From an uncultured Microbulbifer sp. (GTDB taxonomy: Bacteria > Pseudomonadota > Gammaproteobacteria > Pseudomonadales > Cellvibrionaceae), in the NCBI RefSeq assembly GCF_947498635.1, contig NZ_CANMKV010000014.1:1-64000 (forward strand): 64,000 nucleotides of DNA. The letters run 5' to 3'. Position 1 is the first letter of the stretch, and each line of letters starts with the position of its first letter. A program made the position numbers and the translations under genes. A model generated the notes under the pieces. That model did no database searches and had not been told where the DNA came from. It worked only from the letters and a program-made list of their open reading frames with translations. Positions 36,921-46,216 of this stretch are shown here, piece by piece.

Positions 36921-37667
36921 TTACTCTGCAGCAGCTTCGTCATCGCTAGCTTCAACGTACTCGTCTTTAGCCACCGCATTGCCAGCCTCAGCTGCACCGG
37001 CGAGCACTGCATCAGCCACAACAGTGGTATACAGCTTGATTGCGCGAATAGCGTCGTCGTTACCGGGAATTACGTAGTCAACGCCAGCGGGATCGCTGTT
37101 GGTGTCGACAACACCGATTACTGGGATGCCCAGTTTGTTAGCTTCCTGAATGGCGATGCGCTCGTGCTCAACGTCGATTACGAAGATCGCGTCAGGCAGG
37201 CCGCCCATGTCTTTAATACCACCGATGGAGCGGTCGAGTTTTTCCATCGTGCGGGTGCGCATCAGGGCTTCTTTCTTGGTCAGCTTCTCGAAAGTACCGT
37301 CCTGAGACTGAACCTGCAGCTCACGGAAACGCTTGATGGATGCGCGAATGGTTTTGTAGTTGGTGAGCATACCACCCAGCCAGCGGTTGCTGACGAAAGG
37401 CTGGCCACAGCGCTCAGCCTGCTCTTTGATGGACTTCTGTGCGGCGCGCTTGGTGCCAACAAACAGAATCTTTTTCTTCTGAGCAGCCATCCCCTTGACC
37501 ACCTGCAGGGCTTCATTGAAAGCCGGTACAGTGTGCTCCAGGTTGATGATGTGAATCTTGTTGCGAGCGCCAAAGATGAATTGACCCATCTTCGGATTCC
37601 AGTAGCGAGTCTGGTGACCAAAGTGAACACCAGCCTGCAGCATATCGCGCATACTTACTTGCGGCAT
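36921..37667 (-). CDS. rpsB: 30S ribosomal protein S2
   Basis: Small-subunit protein near the 30S neck. 248 residues (E. coli 241). Typical segments are [21 protein letters not shown] at the N-terminus, [13 protein letters not shown] (about 93-105) and the C-terminal half ending in an acidic tail (..[13 protein letters not shown]). It leads the rpsB-tsf operon. The leader is long, about 120 bases from the predicted promoter, leaving room for autogenous control by S2 as known in gammaproteobacteria. Confidence 0.98.
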   Translation of the reverse strand: MPQVSMRDMLQAGVHFGHQTRYWNPKMGQFIFGARNKIHIINLEHTVPAFNEALQVVKGMAAQKKKILFVGTKRAAQKSIKEQAERCGQPFVSNRWLGGMLTNYKTIRASIKRFRELQVQSQDGTFEKLTKKEALMRTRTMEKLDRSIGGIKDMGGLPDAIFVIDVEHERIAIQEANKLGIPVIGVVDTNSDPAGVDYVIPGNDDAIRAIKLYTTVVADAVLAGAAEAGNAVAKDEYVEASDDEAAAE

Positions 37668-37795
37668 AATAAACCTCTAAATGTACGGGTTAGTCCTCCA
37701 CCCATCCCATGCGTCAACCCTGCGAGGGGCACCCAGACACATGTGTCGATGCGTGTGCGGCATTTTCACCCCGGAAGCATTCCGGAGCGGCGCGC

Positions 37796-37824
37796 TTTAT
37801 ACCACAATCCCCGAGCCGAGTGAA
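37796..37824 (-). promoter_or_regulatory. candidate rpsB promoter
   Basis: On the minus strand TTCACT (37824-37819), 17 bases, TATAAA (37801-37796), then GCGCGCCGC. Good spacing and a GC-only discriminator. It would start a leader of about 120 bases that includes the stem CCGGAA/TTCCGG. Confidence 0.55.
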
Positions 37825-37854
37825 GGACGGGGACCGATATCGAGCAGATGGCGA

Positions 37855-37890
37855 CGCCTAACGCCCGCCCGACTGCGCGGGCGTTAGGCG
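37855..37890. other. perfect 14-bp inverted repeat between rpsB and map
   Basis: CGCCTAACGCCCGC and GCGGGCGTTAGGCG flank an 8-base loop, a perfect 14-bp dyad in the region between divergent rpsB and map. It lies upstream of both the rpsB promoter and a TACAAT -10-like box for map (37915-37920). No T-run follows, so it may be a protein-binding site or an insulator-type terminator. Confidence 0.6.
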
Positions 37891-37971
37891 CTATGCCCCG
37901 CCACCGGCAATCCGCTACAATGGCCCGCCTTCACAGACAGATCTCCATCACAGAAAGACTTAAGGACACGC

Positions 37972-38742
37972 ATGACCTCAGCCATTAAGACGCCAGAACA
38001 AATTGCCAAAATGCGTATCGCGGGCCGCCTCGCCGCAGAGGTCCTGGAAATGATTGGCGAGTATGTAGTTCCCAGTGTCACTACGGAAGAACTGGATCGC
38101 CGCTGCCACGATCATATCGTTAACGTGCAGAAGGCCATTCCCGCCTGCCTCGGCTATCGGGGCTTCCCAAAGTCCATTTGCACCTCGGTCAATGAAGTCG
38201 TCTGCCACGGTATACCGTCCGAGAGCAAAGTGCTGAAAAAGGGCGACATCATCAATATTGATGTCACCGTGATCAAAGATGGCTGGTTCGGGGATACCAG
38301 CAAGATGTTCTTCGTCGGCAAGCCCGCCGCCCACGCCGAGCGCCTGGTGAGCATCACTCAGGAGTGCTTGTACAAAGCCATTGAAATTGTGCGGCCCGGC
38401 ACCAGCCTTGGCGATATTGGTCACGTAATCCAGCAGCACGCCGAGAAAAACTACTACACCGTGGTACGCGACTTTTGTGGCCACGGTATTGGCGATGTAT
38501 TCCACGAAGAACCCCAGGTACTGCATTACGGCCAGCCTGGAACCGGCGAAATCCTGCAAGAGGGCATGACCTTCACGATTGAGCCGATGATCAATGCCGG
38601 CAAGGCCGCCACCCGCGTTCTTGGCGATGGCTGGACAGCCATTACCAAGGACCGCCGCCTGTCGGCGCAGTGGGAACACACCATGGTTGTCACCAGCAGC
38701 GGGGTCGAAGTGCTGACCGCGCGCGGCGAGGAGAAGTTTTAG
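37972..38742 (+). CDS. map: methionine aminopeptidase, type I
   Basis: Removes the N-terminal methionine from nascent proteins. 256 residues (E. coli 264). The five metal ligands are visible: Asp97 and Asp108 (INIDVTVIKDGWFGDTS), the His of GHGIGDVFHEEP, and the glutamates of FTIEPMINAG and QWEHTMVV. It is divergent from rpsB, as in E. coli and Pseudomonas, and is followed at 24 bases by glnD. GGACACGC precedes the ATG with a weak ribosome site (AAGGA at 10 bases). Confidence 0.98.
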   Translation: MTSAIKTPEQIAKMRIAGRLAAEVLEMIGEYVVPSVTTEELDRRCHDHIVNVQKAIPACLGYRGFPKSICTSVNEVVCHGIPSESKVLKKGDIINIDVTVIKDGWFGDTSKMFFVGKPAAHAERLVSITQECLYKAIEIVRPGTSLGDIGHVIQQHAEKNYYTVVRDFCGHGIGDVFHEEPQVLHYGQPGTGEILQEGMTFTIEPMINAGKAATRVLGDGWTAITKDRRLSAQWEHTMVVTSSGVEVLTARGEEKF

Positions 38743-38766
38743 CACCCTCCGCGCAAACCAGGAAAG

Positions 38767-41523
38767 ATGCAAAGACCCGCCATCGCGCGGGTCACAGTCA
38801 AACGGACCCCACCCATGCAGCCGGCCAATACACCCTATTTTGAGCACCCTCCGTTCTTCTTCGATCAAACCCGTTTTCGCCGGGACCTCGCTGCCAACGA
38901 AAAGCTTCCCTTACAGATTTTTAAGGACGCAGTGGGCGCGGCAGAACACCAGATGGCCGAACGCTTTCGCGAGGGAGAGGATGTCGCCACCCTGGTGCGG
39001 GAGCGCGCACTCTTTATAGACTGCCTGCTGCATTACGCCTGGCACCAGTACCACTGGAAGCCCGGCGCCAGCCTCCTCGCCGTGGGCGGCTATGGCCGCG
39101 GAGAACTGCACCCGCACTCGGACATCGACCTGCTGATCCTCACCGAGGATCGCGCCGATAGCGACACGGTCGACAGCATCGAGCGCTTTGTCACTTTTCT
39201 CTGGGATTTGGGCCTGGATATTGGCCACTCGGTGCGCACCGTGGAAGAGTGTCTGGCACTTGCCGCAGAGGACATCACTGTAATTACCAACCTGACCGAA
39301 TCTCGCACAGTGGTGGGTGACAGCCAACCCGGGGAGCAATTGGCCGCGCGGATGGAGGCGGGTAAACTCTGGTCCACCGGGGCCTTTTACGACGCCAAAC
39401 TCGCCGAGCAGGATGAGCGTCACAATCGCCAGCAGGCTGCGGAATATATCCTCGAACCCAATATCAAGAACTCTCCCGGCGGATTGCGCGATATTCAAAC
39501 CATCGCCTGGGTCGCCAAATATTATTTCCGCGTACGCACCCTCAGGCAGTTACAAGGCAAGGCCTTTTTCACCGAGGAGGAGTTCGCCATACTCCAATCC
39601 GGCGAGAGTTTCCTGTGGCGCGTGCGCTACGGCCTGCACCTGCTCGCCGGGCGCGCCGAAGAGCGACTGCTATTCGACTACCAGAGAGAGCTAGCCAAAC
39701 AGTTTGGCTATGAGGACAGCGACACCCAGCTGGCTGTTGAACAGTTTATGCACAACTATTACCGCATCGTGATGGCCCTGCGCGAACTCAACGATGTGTT
39801 GCTGCAATTTTTAGGGGAAGCGATCCGGCAGGGCAGCGAGCAAACGGTAGCCCCTATCAACGAGCGTTTTCAGCTGCGTGGCGGCGCCATCGAAGCCGCT
39901 TACCCACAGGTGTTCAACCAGCACCCCTCAGCGCTGCTGGAGATTTTTGTACTGATGGCCAGACACCCGCAGATTACCCGGGTGCGCGCCTCCACTATTC
40001 GCCTGATTCGCGAACACCGACTTCTCATCAATGAACAATTTCGCGAAGACCCAGCCAACAGCGAATTGTTTATGGAATTGCTGCGCTCCGCGCGCGGGCT
40101 CTCCACACAGCTGTCGCGCATGACCCGCTACGGCATCCTCGGGCGCTATTTACCGGAGTTTGGCCGGGTCACAGGGCAGATGCAGCACGACCTCTTTCAC
40201 ATATATACCGTGGATGCTCACACACTGCAGGTGGTGCGTAACATGCGCAGTTTTCGCAGCCCCGAGGCGCGAGAAAAATTCCCTATCGCTGCAGAGATCC
40301 TTGAGCGACTGCGCCAGCCGGAACTGCTGTATATCGCCGGCCTCTACCACGATATCGCCAAGGGGCGCGGCGGCGATCACTCGAAGCTTGGCGTGGTAGA
40401 TGCCGGTGAATTCTGCCTGCGCCACCAATTACCGGCGCGGGACCGCCGCCTGGTGTGCTGGCTGGTGGAGAAACACCTGTTGATGAGTCAAGTCTCGCAG
40501 AAACAGGACATCAGCGACCCGGAAGTGGTGCACGCCTTCGCCCGCGAGGTGGGGGATCGCGAACACCTGGATTACCTCTACGCTCTGACCGTGGCGGACA
40601 TCAACGCCACCAATCCGGAGCTCTGGAATAGCTGGCGCGCCAGCCTAATGCGCCAACTTTATCAGGCCACCCAACACGCCCTGCGCCGCGGTCTGGAGAA
40701 CCCCATCGACCGCGAGGAAATTATCGTGGAAACCCGCAGCCTAGCACTGGAAAAACTGTGCGCCCTCGGGCTGCCGGAAGCTTCGATGGAGAATATCTGG
40801 GCTCAGATGGGCGACGATTACTTCGTGCGCGAGAGCGCCGATAACATCGTCTGGCACACCGCAGCCATTCACGAGCTGCACAGCAACAGCCCCCTGATGC
40901 CCAGCGACACTCTGGTACTGACACGCAACTCAGGCCCCGGTGAGCACGACGGCGCCACCCAGGTTTTCGTCTACACCCCCGACCGCGCCAATGTATTCGC
41001 CGCCGTAGTTACCGGGCTCGATATGCTCAACCTGAGCGTGCACGATGCGCGCCTGTACAACTCGGCCTCGGGCTACACCCTGGATACTTTTTATGTGCTC
41101 GACGAGTCCGGCCAACCCCTGCTCGACGAACCTCAGCGCCTACAGCAAATTCGCGATACGCTGCAGCAGGAGTTGGCGCTGGTCGAGGACTACTCCAAAA
41201 TTATTCAGCGGCGCACACCGCGGCGCCTGAAGATGTTTGAACTGGAGAGCCGTGCGCACCTGTCTACGGAACCCGGCGATCACTACAGCACGCTGGAAAT
41301 TACCAGCGCCGACAGGCCCGGTCTGCTCGCGCTGATTGCGCGCACCTTTGTCACTCACGACCTGCGCCTGCACAACGCCAAGATCTCCACTCTCGGAGAG
41401 CGGGTTGAAGATATTTTCCATATCACCGATGCCGGGGGGCACGCCCTCTGTGACGCCGACACCAACCGCGAACTGGAAGAGGCCATTTGTCGGGAGCTGG
41501 ACGATCACACGGCACCGCAATAG
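38767..41523 (+). CDS. glnD: bifunctional uridylyltransferase / uridylyl-removing enzyme GlnD
   Basis: Nitrogen sensor: uridylylates PII proteins when glutamine is low and removes UMP when it is high. 918 residues (E. coli 890). Domains in order: nucleotidyltransferase with GGYGRGELHPHSDIDL (107-122), a GlnD-type linker domain, an HD domain with HDIAKGRGGDHS (about 527-538), and two C-terminal ACT domains (about 735-810 and 840-910, ..SADRPGLLALIA..). AGGAAAG lies just before ATG 38767; ATG 38815 would be nearer the family N-terminus but lacks a ribosome site. It lies between map and dapC, as in Pseudomonas. Confidence 0.97.
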   Translation: MQRPAIARVTVKRTPPMQPANTPYFEHPPFFFDQTRFRRDLAANEKLPLQIFKDAVGAAEHQMAERFREGEDVATLVRERALFIDCLLHYAWHQYHWKPGASLLAVGGYGRGELHPHSDIDLLILTEDRADSDTVDSIERFVTFLWDLGLDIGHSVRTVEECLALAAEDITVITNLTESRTVVGDSQPGEQLAARMEAGKLWSTGAFYDAKLAEQDERHNRQQAAEYILEPNIKNSPGGLRDIQTIAWVAKYYFRVRTLRQLQGKAFFTEEEFAILQSGESFLWRVRYGLHLLAGRAEERLLFDYQRELAKQFGYEDSDTQLAVEQFMHNYYRIVMALRELNDVLLQFLGEAIRQGSEQTVAPINERFQLRGGAIEAAYPQVFNQHPSALLEIFVLMARHPQITRVRASTIRLIREHRLLINEQFREDPANSELFMELLRSARGLSTQLSRMTRYGILGRYLPEFGRVTGQMQHDLFHIYTVDAHTLQVVRNMRSFRSPEAREKFPIAAEILERLRQPELLYIAGLYHDIAKGRGGDHSKLGVVDAGEFCLRHQLPARDRRLVCWLVEKHLLMSQVSQKQDISDPEVVHAFAREVGDREHLDYLYALTVADINATNPELWNSWRASLMRQLYQATQHALRRGLENPIDREEIIVETRSLALEKLCALGLPEASMENIWAQMGDDYFVRESADNIVWHTAAIHELHSNSPLMPSDTLVLTRNSGPGEHDGATQVFVYTPDRANVFAAVVTGLDMLNLSVHDARLYNSASGYTLDTFYVLDESGQPLLDEPQRLQQIRDTLQQELALVEDYSKIIQRRTPRRLKMFELESRAHLSTEPGDHYSTLEITSADRPGLLALIARTFVTHDLRLHNAKISTLGERVEDIFHITDAGGHALCDADTNRELEEAICRELDDHTAPQ

Positions 41524-41550
41524 CACCATTGACGAGCAGATCAAACCGCC

Positions 41551-42729
41551 ATGAATCCAAACCTGGACAAGTTGCAGCCCTACCCCTTTACCAAGCTGCA
41601 GGCCTTGAAAGCGGGTCTACAGCCCGCGCGCAACCCCCATATCGCCCTCTCTATCGGCGAACCAAAACACGCACCACCGCAATTTGTGCACAGCGAGCTG
41701 CTCGCACACCTCGACAAAATCGCCGCCTACCCGCTCACCAAAGGCCTGGAACTGCTGCGCCAGACCATCGCCGACTGGCTGAGTGTGCGCTTTCAGCTCA
41801 CGGGGGTATGTGCCGACACCCAGGTATTGCCCGTGAACGGCACCCGCGAAGCGTTGTTTGCCTTCGCCCAGGCCACCGTATCGCCGCGCAGCAAGGTCCT
41901 GATACCCAACCCGTTCTACCAAATTTACGAAGGCGCGGCCTTGCTCGCCGGCGCCGAGCCACACTTTATCAACTGCCTCGCCAGTGCAAACTTCAAACCG
42001 GATTTCAACGCCATTCCCGAGTCGGCCTGGCAACAGTGTGAACTGCTGTATCTCTGCTCACCGGGCAACCCCACCGGCGCGCTGTTAGAACTCGATGATT
42101 TCCAACAACTGATCGAACTGGCGGATCGCTACGATTTCACCATTGCCTCGGACGAGTGTTACTCAGAGCTCTACTTCGACGAAAACACGCCCCCTGCGGG
42201 GCTATTGCAAGCCTGCGAACAGATGGGTCGTGGGGACTACCGCCGCTGCGTGGTGTTTCACAGTTTGTCGAAGCGCTCCAACCTGCCGGGGCTACGCTCC
42301 GGATTTGTCGCCGGTGACGCGCAGCTACTGGAAAAATTTCTGCTCTACCGCACTTATCATGGCTGCGCTATGCCGCTGCCAAACCAATACGCCTCCATCG
42401 CCGCCTGGCGCGATGAGGAGCATGTGCGGGAAAACCGCGCACTCTACCGGCAGAAGTTTGCCGCGGTACTCGACGTTCTCGATGGCTGCCTCGAAGTGCA
42501 GAAGCCACAGGCCAGTTTTTATCTGTGGCCGCGCGTCGGCGACGGCGAACAGTTCGCCCGCGAGCTGTACCGCCAGCAAAATATCTCCGTACTGCCGGGG
42601 GCCTTTCTCGCCCGGGAAAGCGACGGAGTGAACCCCGGGCAGGAGTATGTACGCATAGCCCTGGTGGCAACGCTAGAGGAGTGCGTAGATGCTGCCCAGC
42701 GCATCGGGGAATTTTGCCGGCAAAACTAA
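41551..42729 (+). CDS. dapC: succinyldiaminopimelate transaminase
   Basis: PLP-dependent aminotransferase making N-succinyl-LL-diaminopimelate from the keto precursor and glutamate. 392 residues, fold type I. The PLP lysine is Lys241 in HSLSKRSNLPG; the asparagine and aspartate of the cofactor pocket are in SPGNPTGALL and ASDECYSELYF. Its place after glnD and before dapD equals the Pseudomonas arrangement, which supports DapC over other class I aminotransferases. The gene is very GC-rich. It is followed by nth. Confidence 0.93.
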   Translation: MNPNLDKLQPYPFTKLQALKAGLQPARNPHIALSIGEPKHAPPQFVHSELLAHLDKIAAYPLTKGLELLRQTIADWLSVRFQLTGVCADTQVLPVNGTREALFAFAQATVSPRSKVLIPNPFYQIYEGAALLAGAEPHFINCLASANFKPDFNAIPESAWQQCELLYLCSPGNPTGALLELDDFQQLIELADRYDFTIASDECYSELYFDENTPPAGLLQACEQMGRGDYRRCVVFHSLSKRSNLPGLRSGFVAGDAQLLEKFLLYRTYHGCAMPLPNQYASIAAWRDEEHVRENRALYRQKFAAVLDVLDGCLEVQKPQASFYLWPRVGDGEQFARELYRQQNISVLPGAFLARESDGVNPGQEYVRIALVATLEECVDAAQRIGEFCRQN

Positions 42730-42793
42730 AGCCCCAAAACTACAACCAACGACTTCGACACCGCAACCCAGGAGCCCCCAGGCACAAATAAGA

Positions 42794-43462
42794 ATGGCAG
42801 TAAAAAATTTACTCAAACAAGAGCGCGTGGACTTTATCTTGCAGCGCCTGGAAGAACTCTACCCGCAAACCCCGGTTCCTCTCGATCACAAAGATCCCTA
42901 CACACTGCTGGTGGCCGTGCTGCTGTCAGCGCAGTGTACCGATGAGCGCGTCAACCAGGTTACCCCCGCCCTCTGGCAGCTGGCCGACAACCCGGAGGCT
43001 ATGGCCCAGGTACCCGTGGAGGACATCCAGGCGGCCATCCGCCCCTGCGGCCTATCTCCGCAGAAATCCAAAGCCATCAGCAAGCTGTCACAAATTCTGA
43101 TCAATGAATACCACAGCAAGGTTCCAGAAAATATGGCCGCCCTGGAAACCCTGCCCGGTGTGGGCCACAAGACCGCCAGTGTGGTGATGTCCCAGGCTTT
43201 TGGTCACCCCGCGTTTCCCGTAGACACCCACATTCACCGCCTGGCCCAACGCTGGGGGCTCACCAGCGGCAAGAATGTCACCCAGACCGAGAAAGATTTA
43301 AAGCGGCTATTTCCCAGAGAAAAGTGGAATAAATTGCACTTGCAGATTATTTTCTACGGCCGCGAGTTCTGCTCCGCGCGCGGTTGTGACGGCACCGTTT
43401 GTGAAATCTGCACCACCTGCTATCCCAACCGCAAAAACCCCAAGAAAACCAAGAAGGCGTAA
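42794..43462 (+). CDS. nth: endonuclease III-type DNA glycosylase with atypical cysteine cluster
   Basis: Removes oxidised pyrimidines from DNA and cuts at the abasic site. 222 residues (E. coli 211). The helix-hairpin-helix LPGVGHKTASVV carries catalytic Lys126, and VDTH carries Asp144. The C-terminal iron-sulfur loop is unusual: cysteines at 193, 198, 203, 206 and 209 (C-x4-C-x4-C-x2-C-x2-C) instead of the E. coli C-x6-C-x2-C-x5-C. The start at 42794 is supported by alignment to the family; the frame is open further upstream into dapC. It lies inside the dap cluster, not next to rsx/rnf genes where nth lies in many relatives. Confidence 0.88.
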   Translation: MAVKNLLKQERVDFILQRLEELYPQTPVPLDHKDPYTLLVAVLLSAQCTDERVNQVTPALWQLADNPEAMAQVPVEDIQAAIRPCGLSPQKSKAISKLSQILINEYHSKVPENMAALETLPGVGHKTASVVMSQAFGHPAFPVDTHIHRLAQRWGLTSGKNVTQTEKDLKRLFPREKWNKLHLQIIFYGREFCSARGCDGTVCEICTTCYPNRKNPKKTKKA

Positions 43463-43464
43463 CT

Positions 43465-43818
43465 GTGATTACTCTGTACGGCATTAAAAATTGCGACACC
43501 GTAAAAAAGGCCCGCAAATGGCTGGAAAACAATGGGGTCGATTACCAGTTTCACGATTTCCGTGAAGATGGCATGGGCGATGTCCCCCTTAAAGTTTGGC
43601 TGGACGCATTCGGATGGCAGGAGGTGCTGAACCGCCGCTCCACCAGTTGGCGGGCACTGAGCGACAAACAAAAAGACGCTATGGATAACAATAGCGCTCT
43701 GACACTTGCCCTCGAGACGCCCACCCTGATCAAACGACCAGTAACCACCGCAGGCGATACCACCCGTTTCGGATTTAAAGAAAAAGAATTTGCCGAACTC
43801 ACCGGCCAGCCCAACTAG
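43465..43818 (+). CDS. ArsC/Spx-family protein, YffB-like
   Basis: 117 residues with a thioredoxin-like fold of the arsenate-reductase family. YGIKNCDTVKKARKWL carries the single active-site-position cysteine (Cys10), and RRSTSWRAL and PTLIKRPV are family landmarks. In E. coli yffB lies next to dapE and in Pseudomonas a similar gene lies before dapD, so the linkage to lysine synthesis is conserved though its function is unproven; it is probably a glutathione-dependent thiol reductase, not an arsenate reductase. GTG start two bases after the nth stop, suggesting coupling. Confidence 0.88.
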   Translation: MITLYGIKNCDTVKKARKWLENNGVDYQFHDFREDGMGDVPLKVWLDAFGWQEVLNRRSTSWRALSDKQKDAMDNNSALTLALETPTLIKRPVTTAGDTTRFGFKEKEFAELTGQPN

Positions 43819-43828
43819 GAGAGAAAGA

Positions 43829-44860
43829 ATGCGCGATATCTACGGCATTGGATTTGGTGTTGGCACCTGTAATAGCAAGGGCGACTGGCTGGAAGTTTTC
43901 TACCCAAAGCCACTGTTTAAACCCAGTGCGGAAATAGCTAAAGCAGTCACTGAAACCCTACATATTAACGGCGGCAATCACAGCCTGCCCCTGGATGCGA
44001 CTCAGCTGCACGGCCTCGCGGAAAAGCTGCACAGCGCCGGAGCCACGGAACAGGCAGAAATCCTGCGGCAATTTGCCAACTCCCAGCGACCACTGGTGGT
44101 GGTCGTACTGTCCAGCGATGAAGCCCCGCAGTCGGTGCCAGAGGCCTACCTGAAACTGCACTTGCTCTCCCATCGCCTGGTGAAACCTCACGAAACCAAG
44201 CTCGACGGCATTTTCGGCAAACTGATCAATGTGGCCTGGACTAATCAGGGCGCGATCGACCTGGAAGAACTGCCACAGCGCCAACTGGAAGCGCGCCTGA
44301 ACGGGGAGCACCTGGAAGTTGCCTGCGTCGACAAATTTCCCAAGATGACCAACTATGTGGTGCCCACGGGCGTGCGCATCGCCCACACCGCACGCGTGCG
44401 TCTCGGCGCCTATCTTGGCGAGGGCACCACCATCATGCACGAGGGTTTCGTCAACTTTAATGCTGGCACCAAGGGCCCCGGCATGATCGAGGGGCGTATT
44501 TCTGCTGGTGTGTTTGTCGGCGCGGGCTCCGACTTGGGCGGCAGCAGTTCCACCATGGGCACGCTCTCCGGCGGCGGTAACATCGTCATCTCCGTGGGCG
44601 ACAACTGCCTGCTCGGCGCCAACGCCGGCATCGGTATTCCCCTCGGCGACCGCTGCACTGTAGAGGCCGGCCTCTATATCACCGCCGGCACCAAGGTAGC
44701 CTTACTCGATGATAGCGGCCGACTCGTCGAACATATCAAGGCGCGCGACCTGGCCGGTAAATCCGACCTGCTGTTCCGCAGGAACTCTACCAATGGCGCG
44801 GTAGAATGCCTGACTAACAAGAGTGCAATCGAACTGAACGAAGCGCTGCACAGCAATTAA
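43829..44860 (+). CDS. dapD: 2,3,4,5-tetrahydropyridine-2,6-dicarboxylate N-succinyltransferase
   Basis: Commits tetrahydrodipicolinate to the succinylase branch of lysine and meso-diaminopimelate synthesis. 343 residues, equal to the long Pseudomonas-type DapD (344) and clearly longer than E. coli DapD (274). A distinct N-terminal half (about 1-180) precedes the left-handed beta-helix of hexapeptide repeats with GTTIMHEGFVNFNAG and GRISAGVFVGAGSDLGGS. ATG 43829 is preceded by GGAGAG; the frame is open upstream but overlaps the ArsC-like gene. It makes substrate for dapC and dapE on either side. Confidence 0.96.
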   Translation: MRDIYGIGFGVGTCNSKGDWLEVFYPKPLFKPSAEIAKAVTETLHINGGNHSLPLDATQLHGLAEKLHSAGATEQAEILRQFANSQRPLVVVVLSSDEAPQSVPEAYLKLHLLSHRLVKPHETKLDGIFGKLINVAWTNQGAIDLEELPQRQLEARLNGEHLEVACVDKFPKMTNYVVPTGVRIAHTARVRLGAYLGEGTTIMHEGFVNFNAGTKGPGMIEGRISAGVFVGAGSDLGGSSSTMGTLSGGGNIVISVGDNCLLGANAGIGIPLGDRCTVEAGLYITAGTKVALLDDSGRLVEHIKARDLAGKSDLLFRRNSTNGAVECLTNKSAIELNEALHSN

Positions 44861-44870
44861 AGTTGAGCGC

Positions 44871-44890
44871 GGCGGGGCTATGGCCCCGCC
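44871..44890. other. hairpin between dapD and dapE
   Basis: GGCGGGGC and GCCCCGCC form a perfect 8-bp stem around TATG, 10 bases after dapD. No T-run follows (AACTTCC), so readthrough to dapE is likely; it may stabilise the upstream message. Confidence 0.5.
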
Positions 44891-44944
44891 AACTTCCCCG
44901 CGAACCGCCCATGCACCTACTCGACCAAACACAAGGAACACTCC

Positions 44945-46078
44945 GTGACCCCCACTCTGCAACTGGCTTTCGACCTGATCCGCCGCCGCTCCATAACACC
45001 TGAAGATGCAGGCTGCATGGACCTGATGATCCAGCGTCTGGAAAAAATCGGTTTTCAGGCAACCAGGCTGCGCCGCGGAGACACCGACAATTTTTGGGCA
45101 GTGCGCAATGGGCAAGGTAAAGGGCCGCTACTCGCCTTTGCCGGCCACACCGATGTAGTGCCCACCGGACCAGAGGACAACTGGAGCAGCCCCCCCTTCG
45201 ACCCCAAAATTCACGATGGTTTTCTCTATGGTCGTGGCGCCGCGGATATGAAGGGCTCCCTCGCCGCCATGGTCGTAGCCTGTGAAGAGTTTATCGCCGC
45301 ACATCCGGGTCACTGCGGGCGCATCGCTTTCCTGATCACCAGTGATGAAGAGGGACCGGCAACCAACGGCACTGTCAAAGTGGTTGAATGGCTCGAGGCG
45401 CGGGGAGAAAAAATAGACGGCTGCATTGTGGGTGAGCCCTCCAGCAGCGAACGCGTCGGCGACGTGATCAAAAACGGACGGCGCGGCTCACTGGGCCTGG
45501 AATTAAAAGTATTTGGTACACAGGGGCACGTCGCCTACCCTCACCTGGCCGAAAACCCGATTCACAGCCTGGCCCCTGCACTCACCGAACTAACCAACGA
45601 GGAGTGGGATCAAGGCAACCAATTTTTCCCCGCCACCAGCTTCCAGGTTTCCAATATCAATGGGGGTACCGGCGCAACCAATGTGATTCCCGGTGAAGTG
45701 GATTTACTCTGCAATTGGCGCTTCTCTACGGAGTCTACCGCCGAAGGACTGGAGGCCCGTGCCAGGGCAATCCTGGATAAGCACTACCTAAAATATGAAG
45801 CGAACTTTAATGTATCTGGGCATCCCTTCCTCACGGCCGAGGGGCCACTGGTACATGCGGTGGAACAGGCTATCCAGAAAACCACCGGAAAGGAAACGGA
45901 ATTATCGACTGCCGGGGGCACTTCCGACGGCCGTTTTATCGCCCCAACAGGCACGCAAGTGGTGGAACTGGGACCAGTTAATGCCACTATCCACAAGGTG
46001 GATGAGAGGGTTGAAGCCGAACATTTGGACATACTTAAGGAAATCTATCGGGAAGTACTTAGGGAGCTGCTAATCTGA
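44945..46078 (+). CDS. dapE: succinyl-diaminopimelate desuccinylase
   Basis: Di-zinc hydrolase that releases LL-diaminopimelate from its N-succinyl form. 377 residues (E. coli 375), M20 peptidase family. Zinc ligands and catalytic residues are in [11 protein letters not shown] (about 66-76), GRGAADMKG (about 98-106), SDEEGPA (about 134-140) and [12 protein letters not shown] (about 319-330). GTG start at 44945. It ends the glnD-dapC-nth-arsC-dapD-dapE run. Confidence 0.97.
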   Translation: MTPTLQLAFDLIRRRSITPEDAGCMDLMIQRLEKIGFQATRLRRGDTDNFWAVRNGQGKGPLLAFAGHTDVVPTGPEDNWSSPPFDPKIHDGFLYGRGAADMKGSLAAMVVACEEFIAAHPGHCGRIAFLITSDEEGPATNGTVKVVEWLEARGEKIDGCIVGEPSSSERVGDVIKNGRRGSLGLELKVFGTQGHVAYPHLAENPIHSLAPALTELTNEEWDQGNQFFPATSFQVSNINGGTGATNVIPGEVDLLCNWRFSTESTAEGLEARARAILDKHYLKYEANFNVSGHPFLTAEGPLVHAVEQAIQKTTGKETELSTAGGTSDGRFIAPTGTQVVELGPVNATIHKVDERVEAEHLDILKEIYREVLRELLI

Positions 46079-46216
46079 ATTTACTGCCCCGGACGATAAT
46101 TATTTATTAATTGCACGGACTGTCCCACTAAATACACCGACCGGCTTATTCGCCTCCTGCCCAACTGTCTCTGCGGTATGCTCTTCCCGAAAACAAAATG
46201 GAGGAGCCCTCAGATA

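Noticed and set aside
37978-38868. 296-residue open frame opposite map and the start of glnD
   Set aside because: map is certain from its metal ligands; the antisense frame has no independent support.
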